A stretch of DNA of 64,000 nt from Crocodylus rhombifer (GCA_038503035.1 JAVSML010025157.1:343462-407461); one strand, 5' to 3'; shown: positions 22,262 through 34,727, counted from the stretch's first letter. The notes: a model not told the origin generated them from the letters alone. Numbers and translations are program-made.

Positions 22262-24860
22262 CTTGAGCATATTATGAAGCAACATCCAAACTATGCAGAC
22301 TTATTTAACTAGCAGCAGAAAGTGACTGTATTAATAGTTAATGAACTATCCTAACTCAAGCTATAGCATATTTACTGCACAACTAACTAGCTGCAGTGCC
22401 ACTAGCGCTGGTGTTTCTACCTCCGTTGCTCTTTTTGAAAGAGCCAGCTTCAATACAAAAGTACCACTTGACATGAATTAGATTTGTTTACATGTTCCTC
22501 AAGCTAAGAATGCAGTGAAGATCAACCCTTAAAGATGCTCCCAAAAGTTAAAAGCCATAGAAACAACAAATATTTAGACATTAATGTCCTTGGTTTTTAC
22601 AGCACCTGGTTAACACGAAGCACTGAAACTAGATACAGGGGAATTTAGTCAAGGTTACGAGCATCCGTGTTGAACACATGGAGATGGAAGTATATGGGGT
22701 TTCTGAGGACATTATATATGGCAAAAAAACAGCAAAGCAGATTCTTTAATGAGATGGGCTTTGAATTTTTTTTTAAAGACATAAGCATGGAATACAAAAT
22801 TTATAGTAGAAACAAGAATACAGACTGAGATAACAAGAGACAGTGGAAGACAGAAGATTTTGACCTTGAGAGTCAAAAATAGGCAGGAAAACAATCCTAA
22901 AATATGGCTCAGCAAGTGAAGTTGACACCACAAGCAAATGGCTAATCAGTCGAATCACAAATGAACAATAGCTGGATAATAGTGGTTGGCATATTGCATA
23001 CTTTGAGAAGGAAGAGGAAATGTTTCAACGTGGTGAATTTTGCGCTAATGGAATGAGTTTCTTACCATGCATTTCAATGGCAGGACACAGGAAGCATAAA
23101 ACGATTTTGTCTCCGCCCCTTCCAGATCAGAATTTTTCACATCCACACTTTAACACTGCTCCAGTGACAAACTCAGGATCTCAAACATAGGTAGCAGGAA
23201 GTGCCAAGTATTACCTCAGAGAGGTTAAACAAAACTCGGTTTTAGCCTTCACATTCCCTCAGATTTCAACATGAACTGAAGATTTCAAACAATTATGTTC
23301 CCTTAGTTATAAGATATAATGACTATGCTTTGTATTTCTAGCAAAGGGAACAATTTATTTCCGGCATACACTAGTCTCACACACCAACCAAGAAAGGATG
23401 TGTATGCAGTTTCTCAACACTACTTCCAACTTGAGAAATCTCGCCTCTGACACACTAAACCAATTTAGGAAGATTTTATTACAAACTGAATCCAGGGATC
23501 TTATGCAGCAATGTTCACCACGACTTCTGTAAAGATGATCTGTAAAGATCTAAGTTTATGGCAAAAAGTTATGTTAAAAAAAATTATCACGCAAAAAGCA
23601 CATGAACATACACCATTACAGGCCAATTCAGCTTTATAAAAACTCCTCCCCCCTCCCCAACTCTCACTTAACTATAACTGCTAATTTACTTATTAAAAAT
23701 AATATTTAAGTTACATGAAGTTCACAGTTATTTGAATCAGTGCAACTTAGATGCATGGTTTAATCATTTGACAAAAGGTAGATGTCCTTTTGAATCACTA
23801 TCAACAATTATTTTGGCCCAACACACACTTTCGGTCTAGTAGCTTAATTAGAACTTCACTAACAATGTTTTCTTCCAGTTAAACTGACGTTTTTTCTAGA
23901 TTAGAATTTTTAAATATTAAATTTTTAAATTTAAAATATTAATGAATAACAAAAGTATTTAAAGATGGTCTGCAAAGCATCCTTCAAATTGTTTTATGCC
24001 TTTTTCTACAATGTGTGACAAAATTTGTGTCCTTCCCCTGATTCTGATAATTTTTTTTAACAACCTTATTAAAAATCCCTTCCACTCTCAAATTGTTTAA
24101 ACTTTTAGAAGTGGTGGTTTTGATCATTTTATAATTTCACTACTTTGTGGTCTCCACAGTATTTAGCTTTACTATAAAATCAGATATTTAAATTGTTTCA
24201 ATATGTTCAGAGTTGAGTCAGCTGATTCAATACTGATTGGTCAGTCTAGCCAAGGACATATCATGTTTAGTGTTGTGTCAGGTAGCTGCAGTTAAAATTT
24301 GGGGCAGGTACTGCCTTTGGGCAAGATGTAAAAACCTGTCTGACAACCAAATAGCTCAGGGACTTGTTAATGGAATCAAGGCTTTAAGTTACCAACATTA
24401 AGATAGGGGAGAGTGTCATTTTTGGCAGAAGAATAGCTGGACAAAAATTTGTTTATGAATTATTTTTCCATATCGTTAGTCAACAAAGTGCACATAAAGA
24501 GAACTTTTAAACACATCCACTCTGGCAGTGGTGGGGTAAGAAAGCATGACTATTAGCCAGTTTAATTTATGAAAACATTCACTTTTTTGCTGCATTGTCT
24601 GAGGCAGATATATTGTACAACCAGAACTGACCATCAGATCATAAGAGTTTCATCTCCAGTCCATCAAGCAATTATATTTAATCTTTTATCCATATATTGA
24701 ACCCTAAACCTGCTGACTAAAGCATTTTCTTTCTTTTCCCAATTTCACTCATCATTTCTTCATCTTTAGGAAATCTGCACTTGTGGAGTGATCAAATGCT
24801 TATCTCCCCAATTGAGAATGTCCTCTATTTATCTATATTCAATATAAAAAGTCACGATTG
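22262..24860. other. AT-rich intron, no recognised feature
   Basis: No gene is supported and I could not name a repeat here. Short runs of A and T are common. Confidence 0.5.
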
Positions 24861-25090
24861 CTGGTCTCTATGCAAGCACCTGGATTGGGAACAGAAGTTA
24901 CATATAATTGGTTTAAGTGATCGGAAATCAGTTTAAACCTGTAACAGAACAGAAGTTCAGCACACATAAACCGCTTTCAAAATGGCCAAAACTGGTTTAA
25001 GAAACTTTGATGGATGAAGCATCAGACCAAACTGAATTAGGTCAAACCCATTTATGGATATTCTGTCCCAGATCCCAGACTCACAGTCGC
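24861..25090. repeat. Possible MITE flank with repeated GGTTTAA motifs
   Basis: TTGGTTTAAG, CAGTTTAAACC and TGGTTTAAG recur between 24910 and 25010, leading directly into the GC-rich tandem region. The pattern recalls one end of a large MITE, but no paired end was identified. Confidence 0.3.
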
Positions 25091-25930
25091 ACAACATCCC
25101 AAGATGCTTAAAGCCCCGGGCTGTGCCGTCTGCTTGAGCAGATCAGGGAATGCCCTGCCCCTCTGCTCCCTAGCCCAGATCTACACAGTACAGAGGGAGA
25201 GAAAGCCCCCAGAGTCCGGGCTTTTTGCCCCTCCACAGCTCTTCCCCAGCTAGGGGCAGCCTGGGGAGCTGAGGGAATTCTCAACCTCTTCCTCCCCCTT
25301 ACAGCTACTTGCCTTAGCCGCTGCCATAGAAGGGAGAGGGAAGGAGTTCCCAAGGCCCCAGGGGTGCAGGCACCAGGGAGCCCCTGTCTCAGGTGACTTC
25401 ACCTCCACCCCAGCCCAGGGTCCCCTAGTCAGGCGCAGCCCTGAAGAGCTGAGGGTGAATTCTCCAAATTGGCTCCCTAGTACATGCCCCCAACCACTTG
25501 CTGTCCCCTAATGGGGTTAAGGAGCCCTCTGTCCAGGTGCTGGCCCACCTTGGGGGAGCCTCCCCCTTAAGGGGTTCCCCAACCCAGGCAGCCTGGGGTG
25601 CCAAGGGGAATTCCCACCCACCCTCTTGCCAGCTGCTGATTGCTTCTGCCACTGCCACAGGAGGGAGAAAAGTCCTCCAGGACGGGTGCCTACCCATACA
25701 GTCCAGCATGGAGTCACTGGGGAGCCCTCATCCTGGGGGGCTTCCCCAGCATTGGCAGCCCCAGGGAGCTGAGGGGAGTTTCTCAGAAGCAGCTGTGGAG
25801 GAGCGGGAGAATTTCCCTCAGCTCCCTGAAGCTGCCCAAGGCTAACCCTGAGACTTGCAGCTGCTGAGGCAAGTCACTGTGGGGTTTGGGAGGGGAAGAA
25901 TTTTGACTGTCTGTACTTAGCCCTGGGGTT
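25091..25930 (+). repeat. GC-rich degenerate tandem repeat, about 165-bp unit
   Basis: The phrase CGCAGC or GGCAGC followed by CTGGGGAGCTGAGGGAATT-like sequence recurs at 25255, 25434, 25587 and 25754, that is spacings of 179, 153 and 167 bp. The units also share a TGCCATAGAAGGGAGAGGGA or GCCACAGGAGGGAGAAAAG phrase. It ends TGTCTGTACTTAGCC, the same end as the GC-rich repeats at 17690-18250 and 51251-51668. The open frames on both strands are non-coding by-products of composition. Confidence 0.6.
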
Positions 25931-26642
25931 GAGTGTATTTTATATCCATCATAATGAGGACCAAAATGAGGTTTGTGACACATAAAAGGCTTTGTACTGT
26001 AAAATAAGCTAAAACTTTTATACTGTTTTGGAAAATAATCTAAAACTTGTGGAAAGGATGTTTTCCTTTAGGAGATCTCCAGCATACCTCACCTACAGTG
26101 AAGCAAAATTTTCTTTTCTGTGGTAACAGATTGGAAGATAAGATTAGTAACAGAATTTCACCTGACCTGGCTGAATCTATTCCCTAGTCCCTTTATCACT
26201 TGCTTCACTCTGTAGCGTGTATGGCAACGATTTCCAAATCTGGTTGTCTTGGAACTTTTTATTTTCTTGGCTGCAACGCAGTCATGATCATTATGGTTCC
26301 AGATGACACACACTATTACTCCAATAGGGCTGTCACAGCTTGTCTGTCATATCATTAGAAATTTCTTCTGTCTTAAGACAGGAAGGCACACCCAAGTCAG
26401 GTCACCACAGGAAATCCCTTGCCACCATATGGTAGAACCACTCTTAAAACAGAAGGAACCTAGCTCTTAAATTCCTTTAAAAACTCCACTGCTTGATGAG
26501 TCCCTAAGCAGGTCACCCCAGCTATATTCAAAAACTCAGCTCACAGGTCAGATCACACTTTCGTGATGCATTTGTGCAACCAATATGCCAGATTCAGAAT
26601 CTAGGCTTTTTCTTTTAAAAAAAAAAAAATACAACAGAGTCT
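25931..26642. other. AT-rich intron, no recognised feature
   Basis: No gene or clear repeat seen. An A12-13 run lies just before the following CR1. Confidence 0.45.
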
Positions 26643-28406
26643 AGTTTCATAGTTGGTAGGGTCAGAAGGGACCTGAGGAGATCATCAAGTCCGACCCCCT
26701 GCCATGGCAGGAAAGAGTACTGGGGTCAAACAGCCCCAGCCAGGTGTTCATCCAGCCTCCTCTTAAAGACCCCTAGGGTAGGAGCCAACACCACTTCTCT
26801 TGGAAGTTGGCTTCAGATCCTAGCTGCCCTGACAGTGTAGTGCCTCCTGATACCTAGCCTGAATCTACCCTCTGCCAGCTTGTGACCATTATTTCTTGTC
26901 ACTCCTGATACTGTTGGGGGAACAGGGACTCCCCCAATGCCTGCTGGTCCTCCCTTTCTAGTTCGTAAATGGCCACTAGATGCCCCCTCAGCCTTCTCTT
27001 GTGGAGGCTGAACAGGTTCAGGTCCCTTAGTCTCTCTTCGTAGGGCCTGCCCTGCTGACTCCTGATCATACGAGTGGCCCTCCTTTGGACCCTCTCGATG
27101 TTGTCCACATCCCTCCTGAAGTGCGGCGCCCAGAACTGGATACAGTGGTCACTCCAACTGCGGCCTGACCAGTGTCACATAGAAGGGGAGGACCACCTCC
27201 TTGGACCTGCTTGAGATGCATCTCTGGATGCATGACAAGGTACAGTTGGCCTTCCTGCCCATGTTCCTGCACTGTCGGCCCATGTTCATTTTGGCATCAC
27301 TAATGACTCCAAGATCCTTTTCTGCCTCTGCACTGAGGAGAAGGGAGTTCCCCAGCCTGTAGGTATGGTGCTGGTTCTTCCTCCCCAGGTAGAGTACCTT
27401 GTACTTGTCAGTACTGAAACCCATCCTGTTCTCATCTGCCCACTCCGGTAACCTGCCTAGGTCTGATTGCAGCCTATTCCTCCCTTCTAGTATGCCCACT
27501 TCTCCCCACATCTCAGTGTAATCTGCGAATTTGAACAGGGTGCTTTTTACCCCCTTGTCCAAGTCACTGATGAAGATGTTGAACAGTCCAAGCCTGAGGA
27601 CCAAGCCCTGTGGAACCCCACTGCCCACATCCCTCCAGGTCGAAAATGACCCATCCCCCACCACTCTCTGGGTGTGGCCCTCCAGCCAACTAGTGACCCA
27701 TTTGACTGTTTAGGTGTTGACGCCACAGTCCCCTAGTTTTTTAATGAGAATGGGGTGAGACAGTGTCAAAGGCCTTCCTAAAGTCCAGAAAGACTATGTC
27801 CACTGCTACACCTGCGTCTAAGGATTTTGTGAGCTGGTCATAGAAGGCCACCAGGTTGGTCTGACAGGACCTGCCTCTAATGAACCCGTGTTGATTGCCC
27901 CTAAGCATAATCTCCCCTGCTGGCTCCTCACGGACACGCACCAGGATAATTTTCTCGAAAAGCTTACCCAGGACCAAGGTAAAACTGACTGGCCTATAGT
28001 TTCCTGGGTCCTCTTTCCTCCCTTTTTTGAAAATGGGAACCACACTGGTCCTTTTCCAGTCCACTAGAACCTCACTAGAGCACCATGAGTGTCTGTAAAG
28101 CCGTGCCAGGGGTCCCTCAATAACCTCTGCTAATTCCCTCAGCACTCTGGGGTGGAGATTGTCAGAACTTGCTGATTTAAATACGTCCAGTCCCTCCAGA
28201 AGTTCCCTGACTAGGTCCTCACTGACCCTAGGCCTGAGTGTGCCTCCCCTGGAACCTATAGGGGTTCCAGTCAGGGGGTGTTACCTGGTTCCTGCTCAGA
28301 AAAATGGAGGCCAAAAAACTGTTAAATAGGTTAGCTTTGCTGTCTGGTACGACAACCAGATTTCCTAATGTGTCCTGCAGAGGCCCCACGTTACCCAGGG
28401 CCACAA
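26643..28406 (-). mobile_element. CR1 LINE, 5'-truncated, minus strand
   Basis: The 3' end is at 26643 (on the plus strand TTTCATAGTTGGTAGGGTCA) and the copy runs to about 28406. On the minus strand it encodes VPIFKKGRKEDPGNYRPVS, RGRSCQTNLVAFYDQ, VFLDFRKAFDTVS, VPQGLVLRLGLFN and FADYTEMWG. The FADD box has become FADY, so even this motif is mutated. Reading switches frame near 27700, 27150 and 27090. Same subfamily as 19730-21151. Confidence 0.88.
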
Positions 28407-28535
28407 CATTCAAGCAACCTGCATTTCCAGATGCAAGTTAACTTAAATTGGGTGTATTGCTTAAGGGTACCCCACAAGCAGCTGAGATAAAACTTGCAAC
28501 TACATGGCTAGCATACACTTGAAAGAGAATGCTAA
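28407..28535 (+). repeat. Unclassified dispersed repeat, copy 1
   Basis: About 125 bp match 31404-31532 in the same orientation at roughly 87% identity. Shared blocks include CATTCAAGCAACCTG, ATTTCCAGAT, AGCAGCTGAGATA and ACATGGCTAGCATACACTT. It abuts the 5' truncation point of the CR1. No inverted ends beyond a weak TTCAAG/CTTGAA pair. Confidence 0.6.
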
Positions 28536-28654
28536 TGTCTAGTTCCTTTTACTTTTAAAATACCATACTGTAGTTGCTTCTTCCTCATCGTTCATATGGC
28601 TAGGGCAAGAAATGGCAGAGATGTAGGTTAATTAAAGTTGCATGTTGAGGTTTG

Positions 28655-29640
28655 ATAACTAGGTGATGATGACATCCAGGCAGGCTAAGTGGATTGCTTC
28701 AATATTTCCATGACATGCAAGTTTAGGGCAGGAGTTTGCCATGTGGTTCACTGACTGCAGCTCATTGCATATGCAGTTCAGCACGTCCTTGATGCTCCAT
28801 TTGTTCAATAAATAGGCACACCACATTCCATGTCCCATATGAATGCAGTTCAATGTGGCCCAACATTTATATTGCACAAGAAAACTGAGACACTCAATGG
28901 TCAGGATCTACAATTAAATTTTTATTGCACACTGCTGCTGCAGACCAAATTTCACACCAGTGGCTCTTAGCACTGAGACTGTTTAATGGAAGTTGAAGCG
29001 TATGTAACAAGAAAGGTTTCCTTGACTTGTGCCTGCATGATGGGTGTGACAGGTGTGGGGTTTTTGGTGCCAGGGCCTGGGTTGATCTACAGAGGGTAGG
29101 AGCATTACCTCCCCAGGATGTTCCAGCGAGCTTCTCTATAATGTTTACCCTTGTCACTGTCTTTTTGTCAGTAATTTCAAGGTGCTGGAGGTAACTAAGA
29201 GTTTGATCTATAGTGACTCCAAGGTACCATGGATGTTTTTCTCACATTATTTTAGTTCCCAAAAAAACATACATTTAGCAATTTACTGGCCTGAGACTTG
29301 TTAAGGTGGAACAAAGAAACTGTCATCTTAGGTGCAGAAATAGTCCTTTAGTGTGTGAAGACTGTTTTCGAGGACTTTTGCTGTTGTCTCAAAAGAATCA
29401 CCTCATGTGGTTAATGCAATATCATCTGCATAAATAAAGTTACAGTGCTGTTGGCAGGATGTGTCACTGGTGCATAGCTTGAAGATAATCAGAGAAAGAA
29501 CAGACCCCTGAGGGAGACTGTCATTTAGCAGCTCAAATCCTTGCCTAAATGGGGAAGAAGATGACAACTTACTCATGGTCTTCCCTGCTAAGCATGAAAA
29601 TGTAACCAAGGTCATCAGTCCGGCAGCCAAACTTCAATCT
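28655..29640 (-). pseudogene. Reverse transcriptase relic of a non-CR1 LINE
   Basis: On the minus strand three blocks occur in order. First, LPQGSVLS and YADDIALTT (29403-29630), with the intact catalytic ADD box and YADD instead of the FADD of the CR1 copies. Second, a VTIDQTLSYLQHLE block, then VNIIEKLAGTSWGGNAPTL (28894-29220). Third, a tail with VNHMANSCPKL (28659-28877). The AGTSWG block and the C-terminal zinc-finger-like tail are known to me from a jockey-like group of LINEs common in invertebrate and vertebrate genomes, but I cannot assign the clade with certainty. Frameshifts and stops separate the blocks. Both ends are missing. Confidence 0.7.
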
Positions 29641-31403
29641 TTGAACTCACAGCTACAAAAGCAATGGCAATGTAAATGGCTCTTTTCAGGGCCAAATAAA
29701 TTATTATGTTGAACCCTCACTGTGGATCATACACACTAGTTGCCTAAGAACTATGATTAATCTCAGCCAAGTTTACAGCAGGTTATTATAACTGACTTTT
29801 TCATGATCTCAACCAATAGAGTTCAACCTTTTAGACCAGTGAGCCTGCAGCTAGCAACCCAGCTCCACCATGGACCACCACGCCTCTAGTAGGGAAGGGG
29901 ATGAGAGAGGTGGCTGTCAATGTCAGAAGGAGGGAGAGGAGAAGAGGGAAATAGAGGTAAAGAGCATACCTCCAGCTACAGAGGGATTAGCAGCATGGTG
30001 CAGGACAGGAAAGGGGACACATCAGGCCAAACTTCTGGCCAGTGATGCTCTGTGCTAGTCACTTCAGGGGCTAGATCTGGCCCACAGGCCATATGTGGGA
30101 CACACTGAGCTAAAGCAAGACAATGGACACAGCAACTCAACTAATATGATCTCTCATTAGCAGTAGTTGAGAATCTAAAGTATAACTGACACATTAAAAA
30201 AACCCAACCAGTAGCTACTCACTCAATATCTGTTTCTGAACACAGGGTAAGAATTTTTAACTAATTTAAAGAAGATGCATGTCTTACATACATTGAATTT
30301 CAGAGGCACTAATTTCTTTAGGATCCTTTGAAAGTAGCAGCCATAATATGCAAAAGGTCTTTGGAAACCTTCTGCAAGAAAAGCACATTAGAAATTCTAT
30401 ACACTGTATACAATAGAAGCCTCTGGTACCTTAGCCTGCCTTCCTTTAGTGAATTACAAGGTTTATCTTTTCATAAGTCACCCAGACTGAAGCTGAAAGT
30501 CAGGAGTGCAGACCTCCTCCATTACTATTAATATAGAAATTATCATACCAAGTTTTACTAACATAAACAAATTAAAAGCCATTACAGAACCATTATCAAG
30601 AAACTTACTTTAAATGACATGCATCTGCCTGGTCCTTTACAAACTGACAAAATTTCTCACTCATCACTTGGCTAAACAAGTGCCCTAGTCCCTTATTTAG
30701 AAACTGTTCAGGGAGCTTTACTGCCAATTTTTTTTGTACATTAGCAAAATGCAATTAATCAAAATATGACAGAACTGATTCCTAAAATTTGGTTAAATGT
30801 GTATGTGTTTTATAGATTATATGCACATTATTCATCAAGTAAGGTAGGAATAACACAGAAAAAGAGAGAAACTATGTATTGTTCCTTTTGAAACAAGGGT
30901 GAACAACAATCACACCTGCACTGAATAATCTGTTCTCCTAAATGAATATACTCATCAGCTACTAAAAAAGTTTACTGCTATTCCTCTTCAGATACGCAAT
31001 AACAACTTGGGCTGGCCAGAATGCTACAACATTATTGTGCTAAATTCATTAAGTTACCAGGTTCTCTCATCACTAGTTACTGTGAGATATCACCACTAGT
31101 ACATAAAATGTCAGAAGAAATCATTCCTATTTTAAATTCATTAGTGATACATAAATCCTACAAAAGATGGGATGTTTTAATTCATGGGTTTTTTTACTGC
31201 TCACACCACCAATTGTTTTTGTGTCTTTTCTTTAAATACCAATATTTTCTCTATAATTATGAAATTCTGCTATCCTCACATCTCTCTATTGCAACCATGG
31301 ACCCAACCAACAGACTCATGTCTTGTCATTATTCCAGAAGAGCAATGAAAGTACAGTTTATTTGACAGATGACCCTGGCAACAAGAAACATAAGGGAGCC
31401 TCT
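29641..31403. other. AT-rich intron with one MITE-like segment
   Basis: A segment at about 29817-30107 starts AGAGTTCAACCTTTTAGACC and ends TATGTGGGACACACTG, which recalls hAT MITEs beginning CAGNGTGTCCAACC. The flanking 8-mers do not match, so this is only tentative. The rest shows nothing I recognise. Confidence 0.35.
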
Positions 31404-31532
31404 CATTCAAGCAACCTGTATTTCCAGATACAAGTTAACGTAAATTGGGTATACTGCTTTAGGGTGCCCCACAGGCAGCTGAGATAGCTTTCAACTACAT
31501 GGCTAGCATACACTTAAAAGATAATCCTAAGG
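31404..31532 (+). repeat. Unclassified dispersed repeat, copy 2
   Basis: The partner of 28407-28535, about 3.0 kb away in direct orientation. See that entry for the shared blocks. Confidence 0.6.
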
Positions 31533-32375
31533 AAAAAAAGATACTATCACCATTTCCTGCTGCTAATATAAAGCTGAGTAGCAGATGAAGAAATCATCCA
31601 AATTAAATATCAAAGCAAGCCAGACAACTGCTTTCAAAGCAGGAGATGCCAATAAAGCAAAAATATTCAAATACAATAACTATTCCAATAAATAGCTCAT
31701 AAACATACAAAATATTGTATTCAACTGGAGCAATGAAGTTACAAAAACCTCATGGAATAATCATTGACCAGACTGGCTTAGAAGAACAAAGATTTGTTCT
31801 CCAGCATAGTCAAATAAACCATTTAAAAAAACGTTGGGGGGATGGGGGAAAAGGGAGCTGGGGAGGAGCTGGAGGGGACAGAAGGAACAGTATGCCACAT
31901 TTCAAAAGTACACATTCGCTTCCCACCTTCAAATACATACCTTGGTTCACCCCAGTTAGCTTCTAATGATATCTAATTGGAACATGTTATATTAATGTAA
32001 TTAATGGAAGTGTCACTGCCCCTGGCAAAATTACCAGAGGTATATTTTCCACACGTATTAACTTCTCCTTCAAAGTCTCTAATGTATTAGTCACAACATA
32101 AGCTTTTTCCCACATCAGTTATCATATCCTGTCATTTAACATATTATTGATAGTTACCGAACTCAATATTAGGAGATTCTGAAATCGCACAGAAACAATA
32201 ACATCAATTAGATTTTGATCTACACATCTAGCTTTTTAGGTATGTCACTCTATAAATTCACTGTTATGCAGCAACTACATTTATACTGTCCTCTATCACC
32301 ACGTCACGTACATAAAGGGTGCAACAGTTGCTAGAAATCAAGTTGATTATTGAAATCACAAAAACCGTAGGGGGA
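31533..32375. other. AT-rich intron, no recognised feature
   Basis: No gene or clear repeat seen. Confidence 0.45.
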
Positions 32376-32410
32376 AAAAAGGGCTAGAAGGAACCTCAGA
32401 TCACCTAGTC

Positions 32411-32712
32411 CAGGGGTTTTCAACTTTTAATAAGTATACCACTGGCACCCTTTTTTTAATAAGTGTACCCGGGGGGGGGGAAGGGGCAAGTGACCAGATG
32501 TGAGGGGGGTGTGGGGGAAGGATGGCGAGTGGCCAGATGCAGAGCGGGGGGGGGGGGCAAACAACCTTAGCACAGCATCTGTACAGCCCTGCTCTCACCC
32601 CACTCCAGTCCTGCTCCTATGAGGCAGTGCCATGGGGTGGCAGCACTCCATCCCAGCCTACCCCCACCTACCCCCTGGGACTTTTTAAAGTACCCCTGGT
32701 TGACAACCCCTG
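32411..32712. mobile_element. hAT MITE with 8-bp target duplication
   Basis: Ends are CAGGGGTTTTCAAC on the left and GTTGACAACCCCTG on the right, a 14-bp inverted repeat with one mismatch. Flanks are ACCTAGTC (32403-32410) and ATCTAGTC (32713-32720), 7 of 8 matching. The interior has G-runs of 8-13 bases near 32470 and 32550. Length 302 bp. Confidence 0.8.
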
Positions 32713-32717
32713 ATCTA

Positions 32718-33368
32718 GTCATCACTGACCACAAGATGAACATGAGTCTGCAATGTGATACTGCAGCTAGTAAAGTGACCAAAATGCTGGCTTGCATCCA
32801 CAGATGCTTCTCAAGCAAATCCCAGGACGTCATTCTCCCCTTGTACTTGGCCTTGGTGAGGCTGCAGCTGGAGTACTGCGTCCAGTTTTGGGCTCCACAA
32901 TTTAAAAAGGATGTGGAGAAGCTTGAGAGAGTCCAGAGGAGAGCATGATCAGAGGTCAGGAAAACAGACCTTACGATGACAAGCTGAGAGCCTCTTTAGC
33001 CTGGAAAACCGCAGGCTCAGGGGTGATCTGATGGCTGCCTGTAAGTTTATCAGGGCTGACCACCAGGATCTGGGGGAACGTTTGTTCACCAGAACGCCCC
33101 AAAGGATGATGAGGTTGAATGGTTATAAACTACTGCAAGACCATTTCAGGCTGGACATAAAGAAGAATTTCTTTACTGTCCAAGCCCCCAAGGTCTGGAA
33201 CAGTCTGCCATCGGAGGTGGTTCAAGCACCTACACTGAACACCTTCAAGAGTAAACTGGATGCTTATCTTGCTGGGATCCTATGAACCCAGATGACTTCC
33301 TGCCCTTCGGGCAGTGGACTGGACTCAATGATCTTCCGAGGTCCCTTCCAGCCCTGATGTCTATGAAA
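32718..33368 (+). mobile_element. CR1 LINE, 3' fragment
   Basis: About 650 bp of the same subfamily as 6215-8234: it begins in the IDHKMNMSLQCD block, continues through LPLYLALVRLQLEYC and FKKDVEKLERVQRRA, and ends TGATGTCTATGAAATC. CTAGTC occurs at both edges (32715-32720 and 33369-33374), so a short target duplication is possible. Reading is broken near 32948. Confidence 0.85.
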
Positions 33369-33437
33369 TCTAGTCCAATCCCCTGCCCAAGACAGGATCA
33401 TCCTTTTCTAAACCACTCTAGACAAGTGACGGCAATG

Positions 33438-33781
33438 CAGTGATTTTTCAACAAGAGTTGCGCTGTAGAAGGGAGTGACCCACTGCATCCCAGCCTAATG
33501 GGAGAGACCACCATGAGGCTGCTGCTGCTGGTCTGAGAGCCCAGACCAGCAATCCCACCACTGTAAACAGCATGTATTAAGTGTCACCCTTCAGCTCCTA
33601 GCAGGCAAGGGGTACCTCTAGGGTTCATGAATTGAAGTGGAGAGGTGGGGTGAGGGTGGGGGAAACACACATATTGCTTGTGCTGGGAAAAGAAAGGCTA
33701 CCTCTGTCTGTATGTGCAGAGGGTGCCTCTAAATTAAAGTTATGGATAGGGTCCCTGAACCTATGAAGTTGAGAATCACTG
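33438..33781. mobile_element. hAT-like MITE
   Basis: It begins CAGTGATTTTTCAAC and ends GTTGAGAATCACTG, which are inverted partners. Length 344 bp. The flanking 8-mers do not match, so the target duplication is either eroded or misplaced. It interrupts the old CR1/L3 piece. Confidence 0.55.
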
Positions 33782-33870
33782 GTCTAACCCATTTTCTTAA
33801 AAACTTCACAAAACAACTCTCATCCAACTCCCAGGCAGAATGCCCCACACATCAAAAAACATCCTTATAA

Positions 33871-34727
33871 GCAGGGATCTGGGTTTTCCATTCCCATGGA
33901 AAAATGAAGAATACCACAGATTCCCTGTTTTTAAAATCGGGAAAAACACAGATTTCCCCTATTAGCAAAGAAATCAGCAGATTTTCCACTTTTACAAAGA
34001 ACTCTTGCAGGCTAGCATAGCTCTGGCCTGCAAGAGCTGATTGCAAAAAAGGCGGGAAACCCCCAGCCCTACCCAGAAGGGTAGGGGAAGGAGGAAGGGC
34101 AGAGCCTGAGCCTCTGAGTCAGCCAAGGCTGGGCTCAGGCTCAAACCTGCCCTTCACCCCTGGATCCTAGAGGTAAGTGGGGCTTGGGTGTTGTGGGCCA
34201 TGGCTGGGGGCTGAAGGAGTGGTGCATGCTGGCAGCCCCAGGCAGCACACTGCAGCCAAAAGTAGGGCCGCACCACCGCTGCTGCTTGTCTGCAGAGCCA
34301 GGCCCAGACAGGGAGGCTTGCATACAGCACGGCTCTACAGGCAAGCAGCAGCAGTGGTGGCTGCTACGTGTGAGCCCCACTGGCTCTGCAGGCAAGTGGC
34401 AGTGGTGATGTGAGGTGGTGGTGGCTGCCGTGTGTGAAACCCGCCCCCCCCACCAGGTGGCCGGATGGCACACGGCCGCCCCCACCACCATCCCACGTCA
34501 CTGTTGCTGCTTATTTAAGGAGCTGNNNNNNNNNNCCCCCCCAACACCCCTTCACCCATACAGACTTACTGGCATGGACACTGCTCTCCAAGCTGCCGGG
34601 ATGCATTCCTGGCCACATGCATGCTATGGCTGTGCATATGCATACAGCATTTATCGGCAACATTAATCAGCCACATCAGCCAAAAAAAACAACTGTTGAG
34701 AATGTCAATTTTCCTTTTAATCCGTGC
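33871..34727. repeat. GC-rich repeat, possibly a MITE, containing the assembly gap
   Basis: It starts GCAGGGATCTGGGTTTTCC and ends TTTTAATCCGTGC, which could be inverted ends (GCAGGGAT and GCACGGAT). The core is GC-rich with repeated GGCAGTGGTGG-like units. The LTR copy B is inserted at its right edge. Open frames here, some spanning the N run, are non-coding. Confidence 0.4.
34526..34535. other. Assembly gap (10 N)
   Basis: Ten consecutive N between AGGAGCTG and CCCCCCC. The true gap size is unknown. Reading frames reported across it cannot be trusted. Confidence 1.

Larger units (their letters stand above)
32376..33870 (-). mobile_element. Old CR1/L3 3' end, split by three later insertions
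   Basis: Pieces of one minus-strand CR1/L3 3' end lie at 32376-32410 (AAAGGGCTAGAAGGAACCTC), 33369-33437 (CTAGTCCAATCCCCTGCCCA) and 33782-33870 (GTCTAACCCATTTTCTTAAA). Between them are a hAT MITE, a plus-strand CR1 and a second hAT MITE. The order of phrases in the three pieces matches the usual CR1/L3 3' end, which supports the nesting. Confidence 0.6.

Noticed and set aside
29817..30107. hAT MITE suggested by its ends
   Set aside because: The 8-bp flanks do not match and the inverted ends are weak, so I left it as a note within a non-coding stretch.
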